A stretch of 64,000 nucleotides of DNA from Enoplosus armatus (Eukaryota > Chordata > Actinopteri > Centrarchiformes > Enoplosidae): the NCBI RefSeq assembly GCF_043641665.1, contig NC_092180.1, positions 27,120,891-27,184,890 of the forward strand. The letters run 5' to 3'. Each line of letters opens with the position of its first letter. Within the stretch, counting starts at the first letter, position 1. Below, piece after piece: positions 11,033 through 24,419 of this stretch. A program made the position numbers and the translations under genes. A model generated the notes under the pieces. That model was not told the origin of the DNA. It worked only from the letters and a program-made list of their open reading frames with translations, and searched no databases.

Positions 11033-12073
11033 TCAAAATGTGAATCACAAGAGGAGTTAGATTTTCTCTGTGTCCATATTAGGCGGTTGTAAAATTCCAG
11101 ACTTCATCAGAAACAATACATATTTTACCGTGTGAGTCCCTGGAAGCAGCTCTGTGGGCTAATGTGTGCCTGTGGGGGGGGGGTCTGTGATATGTAAATG
11201 TCTGGGAAGCCCTGATGTGGTGGCTCTTCGAACAAAAAAAAAAAAAAAAGAAGAAGTGTGGCAGAGCTTTCATGTGTTTCGACTGGTCAGGAAACCGAGC
11301 GGGTACTCGTCGGCTCTGGCGGCCGTGAAATCACCAGGTACGTCCATCAGTGCAGCGGCTCTTGCCTCTCCTCTCCCGTAACGACCCAATTTCCACACGG
11401 GGATCGCTTACCTTTCACCCGATGTGAGGAAATGGTAATGTTAACTGTTGCGGGTATCACAATTTGATCTGTCACACTTAACATTGAGGAGTCCATTTTT
11501 TTTTTTTTTTTTTGGGCTGTCACAGACTGCCAACAGAACTGATGGCAAAGCATTTCACGCTTCTCTTTCCTTCTACACTCTGCATAAAGACTGCTCCGGC
11601 AGCCACATTCCATTTAAAATAGATCTAATATCTTTGAAAATAGTCGCTATTGATCAAATCTGCACGACTAATCAAACAATGCCTCCACTTTTAAAAGCGG
11701 CTCAAGTCCATTCTGTTTGCAGCTCCAAACAAAGTGACGGTTCAAATTGAATAAACGGGTTTACTTACTGCGGGCTAAAAATGGAAACCCCAACAGGGCT
11801 GCAAATGAGTATTGACAAGAACAAAACGCAGGGAAATAAAACAGCATGCAAGCATTTAAATTATTAATGACTGCAGTTATGACACCTCATTGGAAGAGCT
11901 CATTAGCTTTGGCCGCAGGCAGAAAACTTTTGGGTTTTGGATTCACGTTGCAAAGCTTTCTTGTTTGTACGCCTGTGTTGTGATCATCGCAATCATCCTC
12001 ACCCCAATCATTATCATCATTAGTCAAATTGGCAATTTCTTTTTATAAATGAGATACATGCACATGGTTTATA

Positions 12074-12076
<3 letters not shown>

Positions 12077-12105
<29 letters not shown>
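12077..12105. repeat. (CA)n microsatellite
   Basis: A pure AC run following ATAAAA. Confidence 0.9.
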
Positions 12106-12107
<2 letters not shown>

Positions 12108-13460
12108 GTCGCATGAAATGATATAGCAGCTATGACCTGTGAAATCCATTTGTGTCCTAAGACGATAGTCATGTTGTAGCCAGATAGATCATTTAGTCGA
12201 GTAAAACATGAACATGAGGTTGTGAAAATGAACAGAACCGCCTGCAACACGTTTGAGTTTCAGTCAATTTTGTTGAATTTCAGAAATTGTGATGGAATTT
12301 GTTTTAGCTTCACTCTAAGAGGGCAAAACCAACTTCATGTTGCCACAAAAATTGTAAATATGTTTATATATAAATATGTTTGCCTGATAATACGTCTTCA
12401 AAGCAATAATTTATATATTTTTATTAACTTTGCGAAAAAGAAGAGGTCGACGATGTGAGCAAATAAATTTTTAAAAAATGGAATGGAGAATGGACCAAAT
12501 ATGGATGAAATATCAGATGTTTTACATTTTTATATTGCGTGGGGCTTTAGATCAGATCAGCACACAGCAAGGAAAAGATATATATTGATATGAATGTTTT
12601 TCCTTGTATAGGCCTAATACCGTATTTTTTCACTCAGTTGCTGTTGCTCATGGGAATGTGCTTGGCTGAGAGCGAGTGAGAGGAGATGAGTGTTTTGCAG
12701 TACACCATGTCACGGTACTCTAAAAGCATTTCAGTACGTGCCAAAGGTACGCTGTATATGAATCAAGTACTGGGGAAAAAAATAATAATCAGTGCCAACT
12801 GAAACAATTAGCAGAGAACACTCACCGGGCCCACAACAAGCGCACAGTGAAAAGCTATGGGCCACAGCATGATGAGTACTACATCGAGATAGCTTGTGTG
12901 CAATAAATCCATTCAGTGCAAACACAAAAACAGTGATTTTTCAGCCCATTGTAAGAGCAATTCAATCTAACACAGCCACTAGATCAACAGTAGAGCTGCG
13001 CAAGTTCTAAACAGTGACTTGGATTGTCGGATACAGTGCGACGTTTGATACAGAAAGATCTAAAATAACAGTCGGGTTACTGGTTTTAGATGCTTTAAAC
13101 ACAGGTTTAACTGTCAAGGATGCGTTGACAATGCAGTAACCTAGCAGACGGTGCCTTTTTCACCACAACTGAAGGGCTCACTGGCACAGAGTGCTGTCTA
13201 ATGAACAAGCAGTAGTGTGACAAGCACGTCAGTGGGACATTGAGTAAACATGCAGAGACTCTGCTGAATAGGCTGTCCCAGTTATATATGCCTGAAAATT
13301 AAAACTAAGTACAGTTGAGGCTGATGGTAATGTCGTTTTGCAGGTATTTGGTCATAAACCAAATAAAAAGTATTGGACAAATAGGAACTTTGACCTGATG
13401 ATAGCACGAGATGAAAAGTCAGAGGATCACCCCAATTCATCCTCTGTGGGGAATGAATGT

Positions 13461-13560
13461 TTGGCCCGGACTGAAATATCTCAACAACTACTGGATGGAT
13501 TGCCGTGAAATGTTGTACAAAGAGGTGGACTAACATCCCTAGAGGGATGCCATTAGCTAA
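13461..13560 (+). repeat. Dispersed repeat family B, short copy
   Basis: The stretch reads GGACTGAAATATCTCAACAA, then CTGGATGGATTGCCGTGAAA. Near-identical wording occurs at about 36070-36120 and again at about 36290-36350. It is a fragment of an interspersed repeat with repeated internal units. Confidence 0.6.
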
Positions 13561-13763
13561 AAAATTGAGTCTAGGCCATTTAATAAAAAAAAACATATTA
13601 ATAAAGGGTCATTATGGAACACCAGAGCAAATAGAAATGCTAGTAAAGTATAAAGTGAGTGAGTGAATGAGGGAGTGAGAGGTGTATGGTGTAGGAGGCA
13701 CAGCTTGTTGCCATCAACAGGTGCACCAAGGGAGGCGAGAAGTTTCACCCCGCTGTGCTGCTG

Positions 13764-13764
<1 letters not shown>

Positions 13765-13802
<38 letters not shown>
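13765..13802. repeat. (TG)n microsatellite
   Basis: A pure TG run after CTGCTGC. Confidence 0.95.
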
Positions 13803-13803
<1 letters not shown>

Positions 13804-14486
13804 CCATGTGCATGTATGTGTTTGTGCGTTTGTGTTGGGAGAGTATCTTTGTTTCAAAAACAGAACAAAAAAACAACCACATGTCATAAAAAAAAAAAAG
13901 CCGTGAACAGACTGTATCTGATTATTAATATTATGAGGTCTGGAACAGTGTATGTATTTTGACTTTCCAATTTTCAAATTTGAACATCGGCAATTCACTT
14001 TTAAGCTTAATTAGGTGGAAAATGTCTCGCACACAAAGGTGCACCGTTGCCAAAAACACCTGTTTTTCTAAGTTTCAGCAAAGAACAAAACCAAAATGCT
14101 TAAATGCATCGCACAATCAGTTCTGAGTGCACCTGAAGCTAAACAGCCCAGCCTCCTGAAATAAAGACATGCCCCCCCCCCCCCCCGCCCCCCTTACTAG
14201 ATTAAGTGGGTTAAAAGGCTACAGTATTAAATTAAATGAGCAGTGAGAAATAGGCATCCAGCATCGTTTTGCTAAATTGTGTGCTAGTAATCCCATAATG
14301 AGTTCCATCGTCAGACTGGACAAATGTTGGCTAAAAAAAAAAAAAAAAAAAAAACTTCAGAGAACCAAGCAAGCCAATTATCTCGCTTTCCATAGAGATC
14401 TGAGGCGACTGTAGTTTCCATCTTCAGTACAAAATCATTATATGCCAAAAAGACATGGGAGAGCAGCCATAAATATACTGTATACA

Positions 14487-14512
14487 CCCCCCCCCCCCCC
14501 CCCCCCCCCCCC
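14487..14512. repeat. Poly-C tract (26 C)
   Basis: A run of 26 consecutive C residues. A 15-base poly-C also lies at 14172-14186. Confidence 0.95.
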
Positions 14513-17500
14513 GTCAATGTAGTAATGCCAGCACAACAATGATGACTCAAGATTACGTAAACAGGGGACTTACAGATAAATACATGCTCAAATGAGAGGT
14601 CAAATCTGTACCGAGTAAATTAAATATTGACTCATATGTGATGTGTTTGGGATTGGACTGCGGGCACTGCGGTTCATTTTCTACCCGTTGCCAGTGGAAG
14701 AGAGGTTATTCATCACTTTACAGCAGCAAAACAGCGACTTTTCAGCTGCACTACAGAAAAATGTCAGTCCTTGTAAACGGGATTGCGGTTTGGGGTAAGT
14801 GCACGTAAATTCACTTTATCCAGCTTGCAAGGCTGACATAAATCTAAATAACAGAAATTACAAACACCACAGTGAGTAACCTACAAAAAAAAAAAACCTG
14901 TGGCCAATTCTGGACAAAAATAGCCGTTTCCTCCCCTGATTTGATGCAGTTTTCAGTCGTGCAATTCAGTATTGCAATTGTTCACCTGCTTAAAAGAAGG
15001 CAACATGACATTGTACATAAAGAGAAGCATTTTTTTTTTTTTTTTTTTGCAACTGCAAGTCAGCCATTTACTCGCATACTATAAGCTTTCACACTCACCC
15101 TGCCATCGCCTCTTCTTTTCATGCTTGTTTGTTTTAAATCAGTCAGTGCGCTTGTAACCATTTTTGTCAAGAACTGGTAGGTATGCAGTAACATGAACTT
15201 ACGTAATGTTTTTAACACTAACTAATGTGAGTAAACTGCACACAGCATGCCCATGCTTACCATCCAGGCCACTATGTAGTGGTTTATACCAAACAATGCC
15301 AACAAAAGGAAAGAAACTAAAGATGTTTTGCTTTGGAAGGTTCCTAACTGAATGAAATGACCTGGAAGTATCTAAGTGGCAGCCATGATAGGAGCTGGTT
15401 GAATTCTCTAGATGCTCAGGAAAGGTGCTTCAGTGCTTCATTACTTATCTCCTGTACCACAGGGTACACTGGACCATCCTTTAGGGAAAGGAAAGGAGAT
15501 AATGGCGTCCCACAATTCCTTGCGACGGCAACCACGGCAGACCCACATCAATAACAGCTGGATTCTCTCAGCACCGCGGTTGCCTTTTCCTGAGTCCTCC
15601 TCCTTCACATCTTTCCTTTCCTACGCTTCCCATCGGGGTCGAGGAAAAGTGTTTAGGAAAAGACCCAGGATGTAATCTTTCGACATTTCAACCGCAGCCC
15701 CGGCCTTTCTTTGGTTGTCGTGCTGCTTATTAAGATGTAGTTCAGTTCATCCGGTGCAGACTGAGTTTTGACTTAGTTTTGGTCCATTTTGTGGTCACTC
15801 TGGCTTATTAGAAAGAAATCCAAGAGCTGAAAGCATGAAGTCATTAGGCCTGACTGGTAACTCATCCTTTGGACAGTTCTGGAGCCCTACGTGGACCCAC
15901 ACACCAGCCCGAAACAAGCCCTGATTAGTTTAGTTTGATGAACTGGAGGCCACAATCTGCAAGCATTTTATTTAATTCTACAACACTGTGCAAAATCAAT
16001 TAATCTAATTTATTCAAAACAAGATTGGACTCGTACCGACATAATGAAGTAAAACAAACCATGTGAGTAAACACTGACAGAGTTTGTAAACCATCTTGTA
16101 ATAAATATTTTGTTAAAATGGTTCATATGAAACGCGTTGGAGTTTCCCCAAGGCTTTATGGCAATAAATAAGTACAGTTTGTTAGTCGACACAAACAGTG
16201 ACATTGTGTTTATGTGCATGTATTTCTTCGTGTGCATGGGTGTTTGGGTGTCTATTTTTGTGTGCGAGCCAAATGCAATGTAAGGTGAATTGGAGAATTG
16301 AGAGTTTGATGGTGAAATGACTTGTTAGCGGAAAATATGCTTATTCAAATCCCTGGTGGTCCTTACAGTTTTAGCAAGGCAATCAATTTGTGGCCGAGCG
16401 AGTCCTGGCTCCATGGATTCCCAATGTGCGATGGTAGAAACAGAAATGCTGCGAAATGACAGCCCTTTCAATGCATGCTGTGCAAATAACACTTACTCCC
16501 CTTGTTGTTATAGAACTGACCATTTACGTCAGTGGGAGCAGCACTTTCTTCCCAATGTTCGTTTTGGTCACATAGCATGAGAAGTGAACAGAAATCCTGC
16601 GCTCATGTTGCTTCAGTACAAGACACAAGAACAAAACTTGGCCACGCATTATTAAGAGAACAGATTGCACCTTCTCGTTTGATTCAGCTGTTGTTTTCTC
16701 GTTCACCATGACTCAAATCGTTATGCTTTATTGGCAACAACAAAAAAAAGTTTGATTTTTCAAAGATATAGTAGATCATAGCGTGGTAACATTGCGTTAG
16801 TGTCCGTGTTTTTCATAGGACAGCTTGGTCAATGCACAACCGTCGTCCATGGACACCAGCCTTCACTCAAAATTATACAAGCAGCTAATGTGCAATTATA
16901 CTGTAGTGTGTGTGTGTAAAGGTGTGTGAAATACTGTACAGTCATTGAAATGCTGTTGAAAAAAACTGATTACATGTAGACGTCTGGATATACTGGATTG
17001 TGCTGTTATCAGCTGCTCTAAGAACAAACTTCAACTTTGTAAAAATACAGACAGAAAAATCCACCCCAGCCTCTGCTCCACAAAGTCATTTTCTCTTTAA
17101 TTAATCCCCATGAAATCCTCATGCTCCAGTGAAGAAAATGTCTCTTTTTTTTTTTATAATTTCACATGTATTTGATTTCTATTGACTTGTATTGTGCTGA
17201 TGCGTTTCATCTGATTACACTACACAAACTTATAGATTGCAAGCGTGTTGACTGAGAAAAGCTGGCAAAGTCTGAAAAGTGTGGCTTGGACTTAATCACT
17301 ACACAGCACTTTCGGCCTCCATCCTGCGGAGGTTGATCAAAAGTGGTAACGTTGATGTTTTTCTCTCAAAGTCTATGTCCCAACCAATTCTATTAGTGTT
17401 TTGAGACTGAATAACACCCATGCTCACGTAAGCTACATTCAACAACTGACCATGATCAACCCAAACATCCATGCTTTTACTATACCACCAGAGTAATGGT

Positions 17501-17607
17501 ATTAGTTTACGCTTCATAGGGAAAGGTTGGGATCTACGGGGCCCCAGTTTTGTCTTTGTTTTGTAACTTCTTTCTATTCTCAATTTCTATGTTCGTTTCG
17601 TCTTTAG

Positions 17608-17857
17608 TGTCAGCCAACGACTGCGACTCGGAGGAGAATGCAGAGCTGACCTATTACACCCTGAGTCCAGACTTCACCATTTCCCCTCACGGGACCATTT
17701 TCCCTGCGGGGCCTCTGGACTACGAGAGGCCCAACCACCTGTACGAGTTTGTAGTGATGGCAATTGACAAGGGGGAGGTCCCTCGCACTGGCACAACCAC
17801 AGTGCGTATTCGCATGGCCAACGTCAACGATGAGGCACCAGAGTTCTCCCAACATAT
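17608..17857 (+). CDS. Cadherin exon 4: most of one EC repeat and its linker
   Basis: The acceptor is TCGTCTTTAG and the donor CATAT|GTGAGT. The exon enters after one codon base and leaves after two. It encodes about 83 residues. SANDCDSEENAELTYY is the loop with the DxD-like calcium ligands after the first strands. DYERPNHLYEFVVMAIDKG matches the D-x-E-x-x-x-x-Y-x-F-x-V-x-A-x-D core. NVNDEAPEF is a near-canonical calcium linker (NVND instead of DxND). The exon completes the repeat opened in exon 3 and opens the next (SQHI, with Ile split across the intron). Confidence 0.92.
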
Positions 17858-18588
17858 GTGAGTAAGAGTCGGGCTTCTGAACTTCTGGTTCTCACGCAAT
17901 TGTTCAGTGTCTAAGAGATAAGATGCAATGAAACTTCGGGTTACTTTTGACTTTACTTTGTGTCTGATTCCTCCATGCTGGTGAGGGTTAGACAGGAGAG
18001 GCCGAGGGTCATTCCGGTGAGCAGGACCACATGGCAGCACCGTGATATGATCTCAGCAGCATCGCCCTGGATCCCCTGCACTGCACAGCGTAGTTGCAGA
18101 CAAACAATCTGGGTCGGCCTCTCTAGGATAAGTTCTTTTGCGTGCCAGTTGGATCATCCGGCTAGGTTGGTCTGCAGACATTTCACGTGCCGCTGCATAC
18201 AGTTTGGTTTTCAGATGTAATGAAATAATCATTAGATGAAGCCCTAGTTCAATTTCAGCCACTGTCTGCTGAAATTATTTGCTTAGGGTCGAGGAGAAAA
18301 TCTCTCAGTTCTTCGATGCGCTCTTCTCTCTCTTTAAGTTAACTTGATGTGTTCCCCTTTGATTTTCTCTGTCTTTACTGTGTAAAGATACACTTTAAAT
18401 ACACCTTAACACAGTGTAACTCTACACTTAACAGGGTAATGCATGCATGGTGAAAATAGGTGGGAAGGTGTTAAAGGTACAAGTTTTTAGTCTTCAGTTG
18501 ATACTAATTAACCTTTTTCTGAGTGGTGGCCGCAGATAACTTGCGTACCGATCTATGAGTGAAGCATATAAAATACAGACAACCAAAG

Positions 18589-18590
<2 letters not shown>

Positions 18591-18627
<37 letters not shown>
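18591..18627. repeat. (GT)n microsatellite
   Basis: A pure GT run in the intron. Confidence 0.95.
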
Positions 18628-18630
<3 letters not shown>

Positions 18631-18861
18631 GTGACAGAGAGAGAGAGAGTCCTGCCTTGTCAGGTCAGCTCCTTACAGCTGCTTCCCAATTCAGCATTGC
18701 AGCTGCCGTTACCCACAATTCCAGTGCTTTTTTCCCCCCAGTGCTGCTGTGGTGCCTGCATCTTTTAATTGGTTGATTTTCTGGCAGAGAGCTGGGCAGA
18801 TTGGTGAGGCAGGGTCAATCAGCCGTACCCACCAGCACCCTCAGGAGGCACTGAGCCCGCG

Positions 18862-18864
<3 letters not shown>

Positions 18865-18904
<40 letters not shown>
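18865..18904. repeat. (TG)n microsatellite
   Basis: A pure TG run after GCGCTA. Confidence 0.95.
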
Positions 18905-18905
<1 letters not shown>

Positions 18906-19839
18906 ATTCAGTAATTGAGAAGGTCCCAGCAAAGTGGGGTGTTGGTATGGACAGAGTGATGTAGTTATAAAGTGCATTCATGCATCATGCATGTGATATG
19001 CATGCGTTTATGTTGTTTATTGCGGGAGGGGATTAGCGTGTGTGTGTGTTGGGTTGTATTGATTTACTGTCAGCGTCTTCCTTTTGAAGCCCTCAACCCT
19101 CTAACACAGCTGCCACAAAAACAGTACAGGACAATCTATGATGTATCACTCACACACACACACACACACAGAACTCCAGAGGCATCCATACAGGCACACA
19201 CTCGTGCATGCTCATGCGAATGCATTTATGTGCACGCACACACACACACACACACACACACAGGGAATGAGCAGACACATCTGTTATGTCTTTGAGGAAA
19301 CATACAGCAGGGACAGCTTGGGAAGAAAACATTTCAAAAGATAAAATTCATTACTTTCCCTGTAGATATGCTGTGTGTGCCTGTATTTGTGGGAGAGAGC
19401 GTGCACATGTGTGTGTTGAGTCAATGCATGTGATGGACAGAGGAGAAGAGAGAGAGAGCGAGGGAGCGAGGGGTCATTAAATATATCATTATCCAGGCAG
19501 AAAATCTGGCCTATTTGTATCGATTCTTGGAGTTGGAAGCATGCAATAATGAGTGTCCATGTGTGAGAGAGTGTGTGTGTGTGTGTGTGTGTGTGTTTTG
19601 CAAGTTCAGGGTGAATGTAGGCAGCAAGTCTAAAAATTGTACTGAGCAGTGCTATTTTGAAGTTAATGTCATTGCTACTCTCTTTTGGAAACCGGTCGCG
19701 GTGTTGATGTTTGTTATTGATCAGTGCAAGAAAGAAAGAAAAGACGAAAGAAAGAAAGAGTGAGAAAGAAAAGAGAACCTTTTTTTTTTTTTTTATGTTT
19801 CCATAAGTTCTACACAATCCCAATTCCCCCTTTGGCCCT

Positions 19840-19840
<1 letters not shown>

Positions 19841-19870
<30 letters not shown>
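19841..19870. repeat. Poly-C tract (30 C)
   Basis: Thirty consecutive C residues, the longest homopolymer in the window, after a GAAA-rich stretch and a poly-T run. Confidence 0.95.
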
Positions 19871-19871
<1 letters not shown>

Positions 19872-22398
19872 TTGTTTTCATCTAGCCCTCCAAATGGCCC
19901 TCCAAACGGAGTGGTGGAAGATGCTTCCCAGATTGCTTTGCAAATTGAGGTAGTGTGTAACATGGAACATGGCTACTGGTTCGGAGAAAGAAGCCCATAT
20001 CTCCGCGAAATAATCATGCAAATCTTTAAAAATCCATTGGAATATTTTTGCTTAATGTAGATGCAAAGTTATATGAAACTGGATTAGTATAACAAGCTAC
20101 CCAGTCGAGGGCACTCCAAAAACTAGGGGTAGAGCCAGGGAGGTTGAATGGGGATTGGGCCTAACTCTCAGATCTACCTCTTCACCGCATGTCTCTCACT
20201 TTATGGTGAGTGACAGAATAGCCGCCTTTCATCTACGCGCTGACACTTTGCCATCAGGACCCTATTACTGGACCTACTATTACCTGGCTGTTGCCACGGA
20301 AACCACCCTAGGAGGCTTCCTGCACTGTTCTCGCATGCGTTTCTACATGTATGCATTTGTGTGTCGGCGAGCTTGTCATTTCCTGTGCATGTGCGACTCC
20401 AGTGATTTGAAACATCTATTCTACTTTTAAATAAATTCAAATGTTTGAATGTTTTATGGAGGCACACAGACTGATACAGCCGGCGGAATTGATTTCAGGT
20501 GGGTGTCTGAGACAGGCAGAGAAAAGAGAGACAGAAGTTAGTGTCGCTCTACGCTTGTCAGGCTTTCCAATCTAGCGCCGTACGCATGCAGCTTACAATG
20601 AGAACTGAAACTGATAAATTAGCAGTAGTTTTTTAAAAACAATGTGTCACATGTCGGAGTAGATGATTTTTAGTCGTCCGGGTAAAATGCCAGCATCCTC
20701 ACCAGTTGATGATCTATGTAGAAGACAAAGGAGCAGCGATGTCCTATGTAATGTAACACTGTGGCTGTTATTTCTTTCCAACATAACCATGTTATAACCG
20801 ATTTATTGCATAGCAAACTACGTAAACTTCCCCAAATCCACTATCCCAAATCCCAGAGTGGGACGGAGCTGCTAACGTTACCTTAAACTCTGATATAGTA
20901 GTGTATACCAGTGTTACACCAGCTCCCACACACCGGATTTGTGAGTCCTGAACGCGGGGGCTTTTCTGTAATCCTATATAATTTAGCCAGCTCATATTTA
21001 TCCTTGGAAGTAACGCTAGGTTAGCACTATAGGTAAAAAAAAAAAAAAAAAGCTAGTTAGCTGAACATACTAATGTTTGCATCTTACGTTAGAGCACACA
21101 CACCGTGTAGTCCATTTCTCTTATGTAGGCAAAAAAATAGGACTCTCATGACAGCGTCTGCAGCTTGGCAGGCCTGCTGTGCCTAATGTATATTTGCTAA
21201 ACTATGATTGGAGGGTTGCCGTTTGGAGGAGGGGTTTAGCTGTCAATTGCCCAAGATTGTGAATGGGTATGATTCAATACACATAGTATACACAAGCTTT
21301 TGCCCCCCAGCGTCATATGTCAGAGTAGATGACGACAATGAATGTCTTAAGAAAGGTCAAGGCAGTTGGTGAGGGAGATGAGAAAAAGTGTGTGTATGTG
21401 GTGATGGATATTTTTCCTTAAAACGAAATTACTCTGATGACCAAAGACACTGATATAATCCCCGTATTTAGTTGAAAGTTTTTGTATCGTTGCCATGATA
21501 TATTGATGTCTCTTTATAACTCCTGCTGAGGCATCACCTGTTATTGTTCTGGGAGACGAGTTCCTCCAAATCAGATTTCAGACCTTTATTTCTCATTCCC
21601 TGGTTTTGATTCCCTGTATTTAAGTTAATAAGAACAATGGCAAAGTCTCCGCAGAGGAAGGATAACGGTCCCATGCAGCTAAGGTCGTGCTGACTTCGAA
21701 ACAACACCGTTCACAGCAATAAAGTATTCCCACTCAGTTCATCATGTCAGTTACAATTGTTTTGGCACATAGCAACAATTATATATTGTTTAATGAAACT
21801 CACATATGAGAAGAACGGAGGAACACCTACTTTCAGACTTCTGAAATGTAAGAAAAACACTATATAAGTACACTACCTTTACCATTTACCGTCATGAAAG
21901 ATACTTATTATACTTAAACAGAGGAAAACAATGTCTTGTAACAGCACTTGCGTTGGTGGCCCCTGTACGTGAGGAGCTTCACAGGTGTCCAGCACTAACG
22001 TTTGTCAAGGGAAGCTCTCAAAACTTTAAGATAGGCATGCTGACAGTTAAGCACCAGACGAACAGAAAACAGTCCGTTGATATTATTGGCAGGTTACTTT
22101 TTTAACATTTAAGTTACCTGTCACTGGACACTGGTATCCTTGTTTTGACTGATCCTCGGTCAGTATTTGGATTATCTCTTTTGCACATGTAGCCATCGTA
22201 TCCTAACCCTAACCTGAATATGCTATATGGGGTGCTCCTTTAGCAACTGGGATAGTTTGGCATTTAAACACCTTAAGCGTGTTCCTGATCACTGTCTGCC
22301 ACGCATGCAGGTGAGTCTTCATCTCACGTTACTTGGTAGGTGGGCACTTACAATTAAAGAGTACGCCCGGCACCGGTAACGCAGATAATGCAGAACTG

Positions 22399-22805
22399 CT
22401 GAGAGCTCAGCACACTGCAACTTAAGAAAACACCTTCGCCAATAAAGCATTTAGAAAAAAACAAACCCCACCAGCAAACGGAAACTGTTTCCAGGGGGCA
22501 CTATATGGTGACGCACACACATGCATGTTGTCCCACCCCAAAAAAAAAAAACATTTATAATTTAGCTAATTTTCCAACGCCAATTACAAACACGTAAATA
22601 AATCACAAACCATGGCAAAAACAAGCGCGTCCCAGCCGCGTGCACCACTTTTTCGTGTCGCCTGGAAACAGTTTCTGTTGCTGTCTGCGCTACTTTCTGA
22701 ATTCTGCACATGTGTTGTGAACTTGGTGAAGAGGTTTTCTTAATTTGCTTGTGTCTTGACTATTTGTGTGTTTTCTTAAGTGGCAGTGTTTTTTGAGCTC
22801 TCAGG
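22399..22805. mobile_element. MITE-like element with terminal inverted repeats
   Basis: The left end reads CTGAGAGCTCAGCACACTGC, then AACTTAAGAAAACAC. The right end reads GTTTTCTTAAGTGGCAGTG, then TTTTTTGAGCTCTCAG, an imperfect reverse complement of the left. A second, nested inverted pair lies inside (GGAAACTGTTTCCAGG on the left, CCTGGAAACAGTTTC on the right). The element is about 407 bases with no coding capacity, which fits a non-autonomous DNA transposon. A diverged relative lies at about 46829-47195. I could not define a target-site duplication. Confidence 0.65.
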
Positions 22806-24419
22806 GCTCTCCGCCGTCCTCTCTGTCCTCACAAAACAGCAGTAACACAGTGGCTAGATGTTGAAGAGTCAAACACACACCTGCACCACCACAGAAACTT
22901 GGACAACGTTAGAGTTGCACATTCACACATATAGCCCGGCTTCTCTATGTTCCATGTAAATATCATTATCCAAATATGATCACCTGGATACTAGCGGGCG
23001 TGTACAAGTACTCATATAGACATTTGCATCTTGAGTTTTCTATTAGTTTGTGTTTTTGCACCCTCTTTGATTATGTTCGAAAGTGATTATCTTCACCCTC
23101 CCCATACTGTGTAAAAAAACATACTGAAGATTCAAGAGCTTTCAAACTCTACAAGAGCAAACAGAACCAGAACCCGGCAGACGTATCATAGGAATATTGA
23201 CGGAAGCAAGATCTAAAAAATGAGCTGACATGAAAGACTCTGCTCACACATACACAAATCTAACGCACCGCTTTAATAAAAATGGCATATTTAAGCTCCG
23301 AGTGGGGATTGGTTTTGTTTCCGTGAGTGCCAGTGTACGCTCAAAGGAAGTGACAGAATTCAGGTACCAGCTCTGTTCCTCTACGCAATCACATACATGA
23401 ATCATGCATACAATGTGCGTGGTGGTTCAACAAGCAAATGGAAGCCCACCATTGTAAGGGCTGATTAACAGGGAATTAGACAGGAGGCATTCCAGCAAAT
23501 AAATAACACAATCAGTGAGCAGCAGTTGGATGGATCAGCTGACGGACCTGACCCCAACAAGTCAACATACCCCTCTCTCTCCATTCACCATCTCCGCCTT
23601 ATCTGGATAAACTCAATTAACTCAACAATTAAATTCAGTAATTAATTTTCACAATTGACATCAGGCACTGGCCGAAGGGACACATCCATTTTTTTTTTCT
23701 TTTTCCCCAGATTAACAGTTTGAAAACAAACTAAAACAAAAAGGTTAAAAAGTAATTAGTGTGTGGTGGTGTATGTCTGAGGCGGTTTTCAATTGATTGC
23801 AACATTGATCGGGCCAAATTAGAGTTGTGGTAGAGCGCAAATGTGATTGCAAACGGCACCTCGCTTCCTCGCAGGGATCCGTTCCTGATCTCTCTTCACC
23901 CTCTCGCCTTCAAGCACCTGCTTGAAAGCATTAGAGGGAGGTATTCGTTGAAGTTAGGATGACGTGAGTGTCAAGTAGGATTAACCTTAAAACGCCTCCT
24001 GAAGAATGTGCCACAGCAGTCGACCAGTATCTCCTCGTGTGTACTTACGAAATTAACACCACGCTTGGCTTTGAAATGGTCAGCAATGTACGTACAGGTC
24101 TACTTATATGCCGTGCAGGACACAGAGTTTGTGCACATTGACTGTTATGTTTTTGGGGTTAAGTATGTGCAAGCAAGACAGACGAATCACCGTAGATTAG
24201 GACCGGAACTAACTAATTGTTTCTGACAATGTCAACACAAGATCCACTCAGCAAGCTGTTCTGGAGCTATTGATCGTAGCACATAATCTTTCTCAGTAGA
24301 TCGAGTTTTCCCAGTGGCCATTTTCTACGGAAAGTAGTGAGCTCTCCATGAATAATGTTCCAGTATCAAACTCAATCATTGCCATTATTAATTCACTCTT
24401 GATTTTTTTTTTTTTTTTT

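Larger units (their letters stand above)
10532..17607. other. Intron 3 (about 7.1 kb), repeats only
   Basis: It contains a dispersed inverted-repeat family member (10737-11032), a CA tract (12077-12105), a second dispersed family copy (about 13461-13560), a TG tract (13765-13802), a 26-base poly-C (14487-14512) and several poly-A/T runs. No exon, RNA gene or transposon open frame was recognised. Confidence 0.7.

Noticed and set aside
19284..19823. 179-codon minus-strand open frame
   Set aside because: Composed largely of CA/TG, GAAA and poly-A translations; no domain.
22200..22216. CCTAACCCTAACC telomere-like motif
   Set aside because: Only about two units; far too short for an interstitial telomere array.
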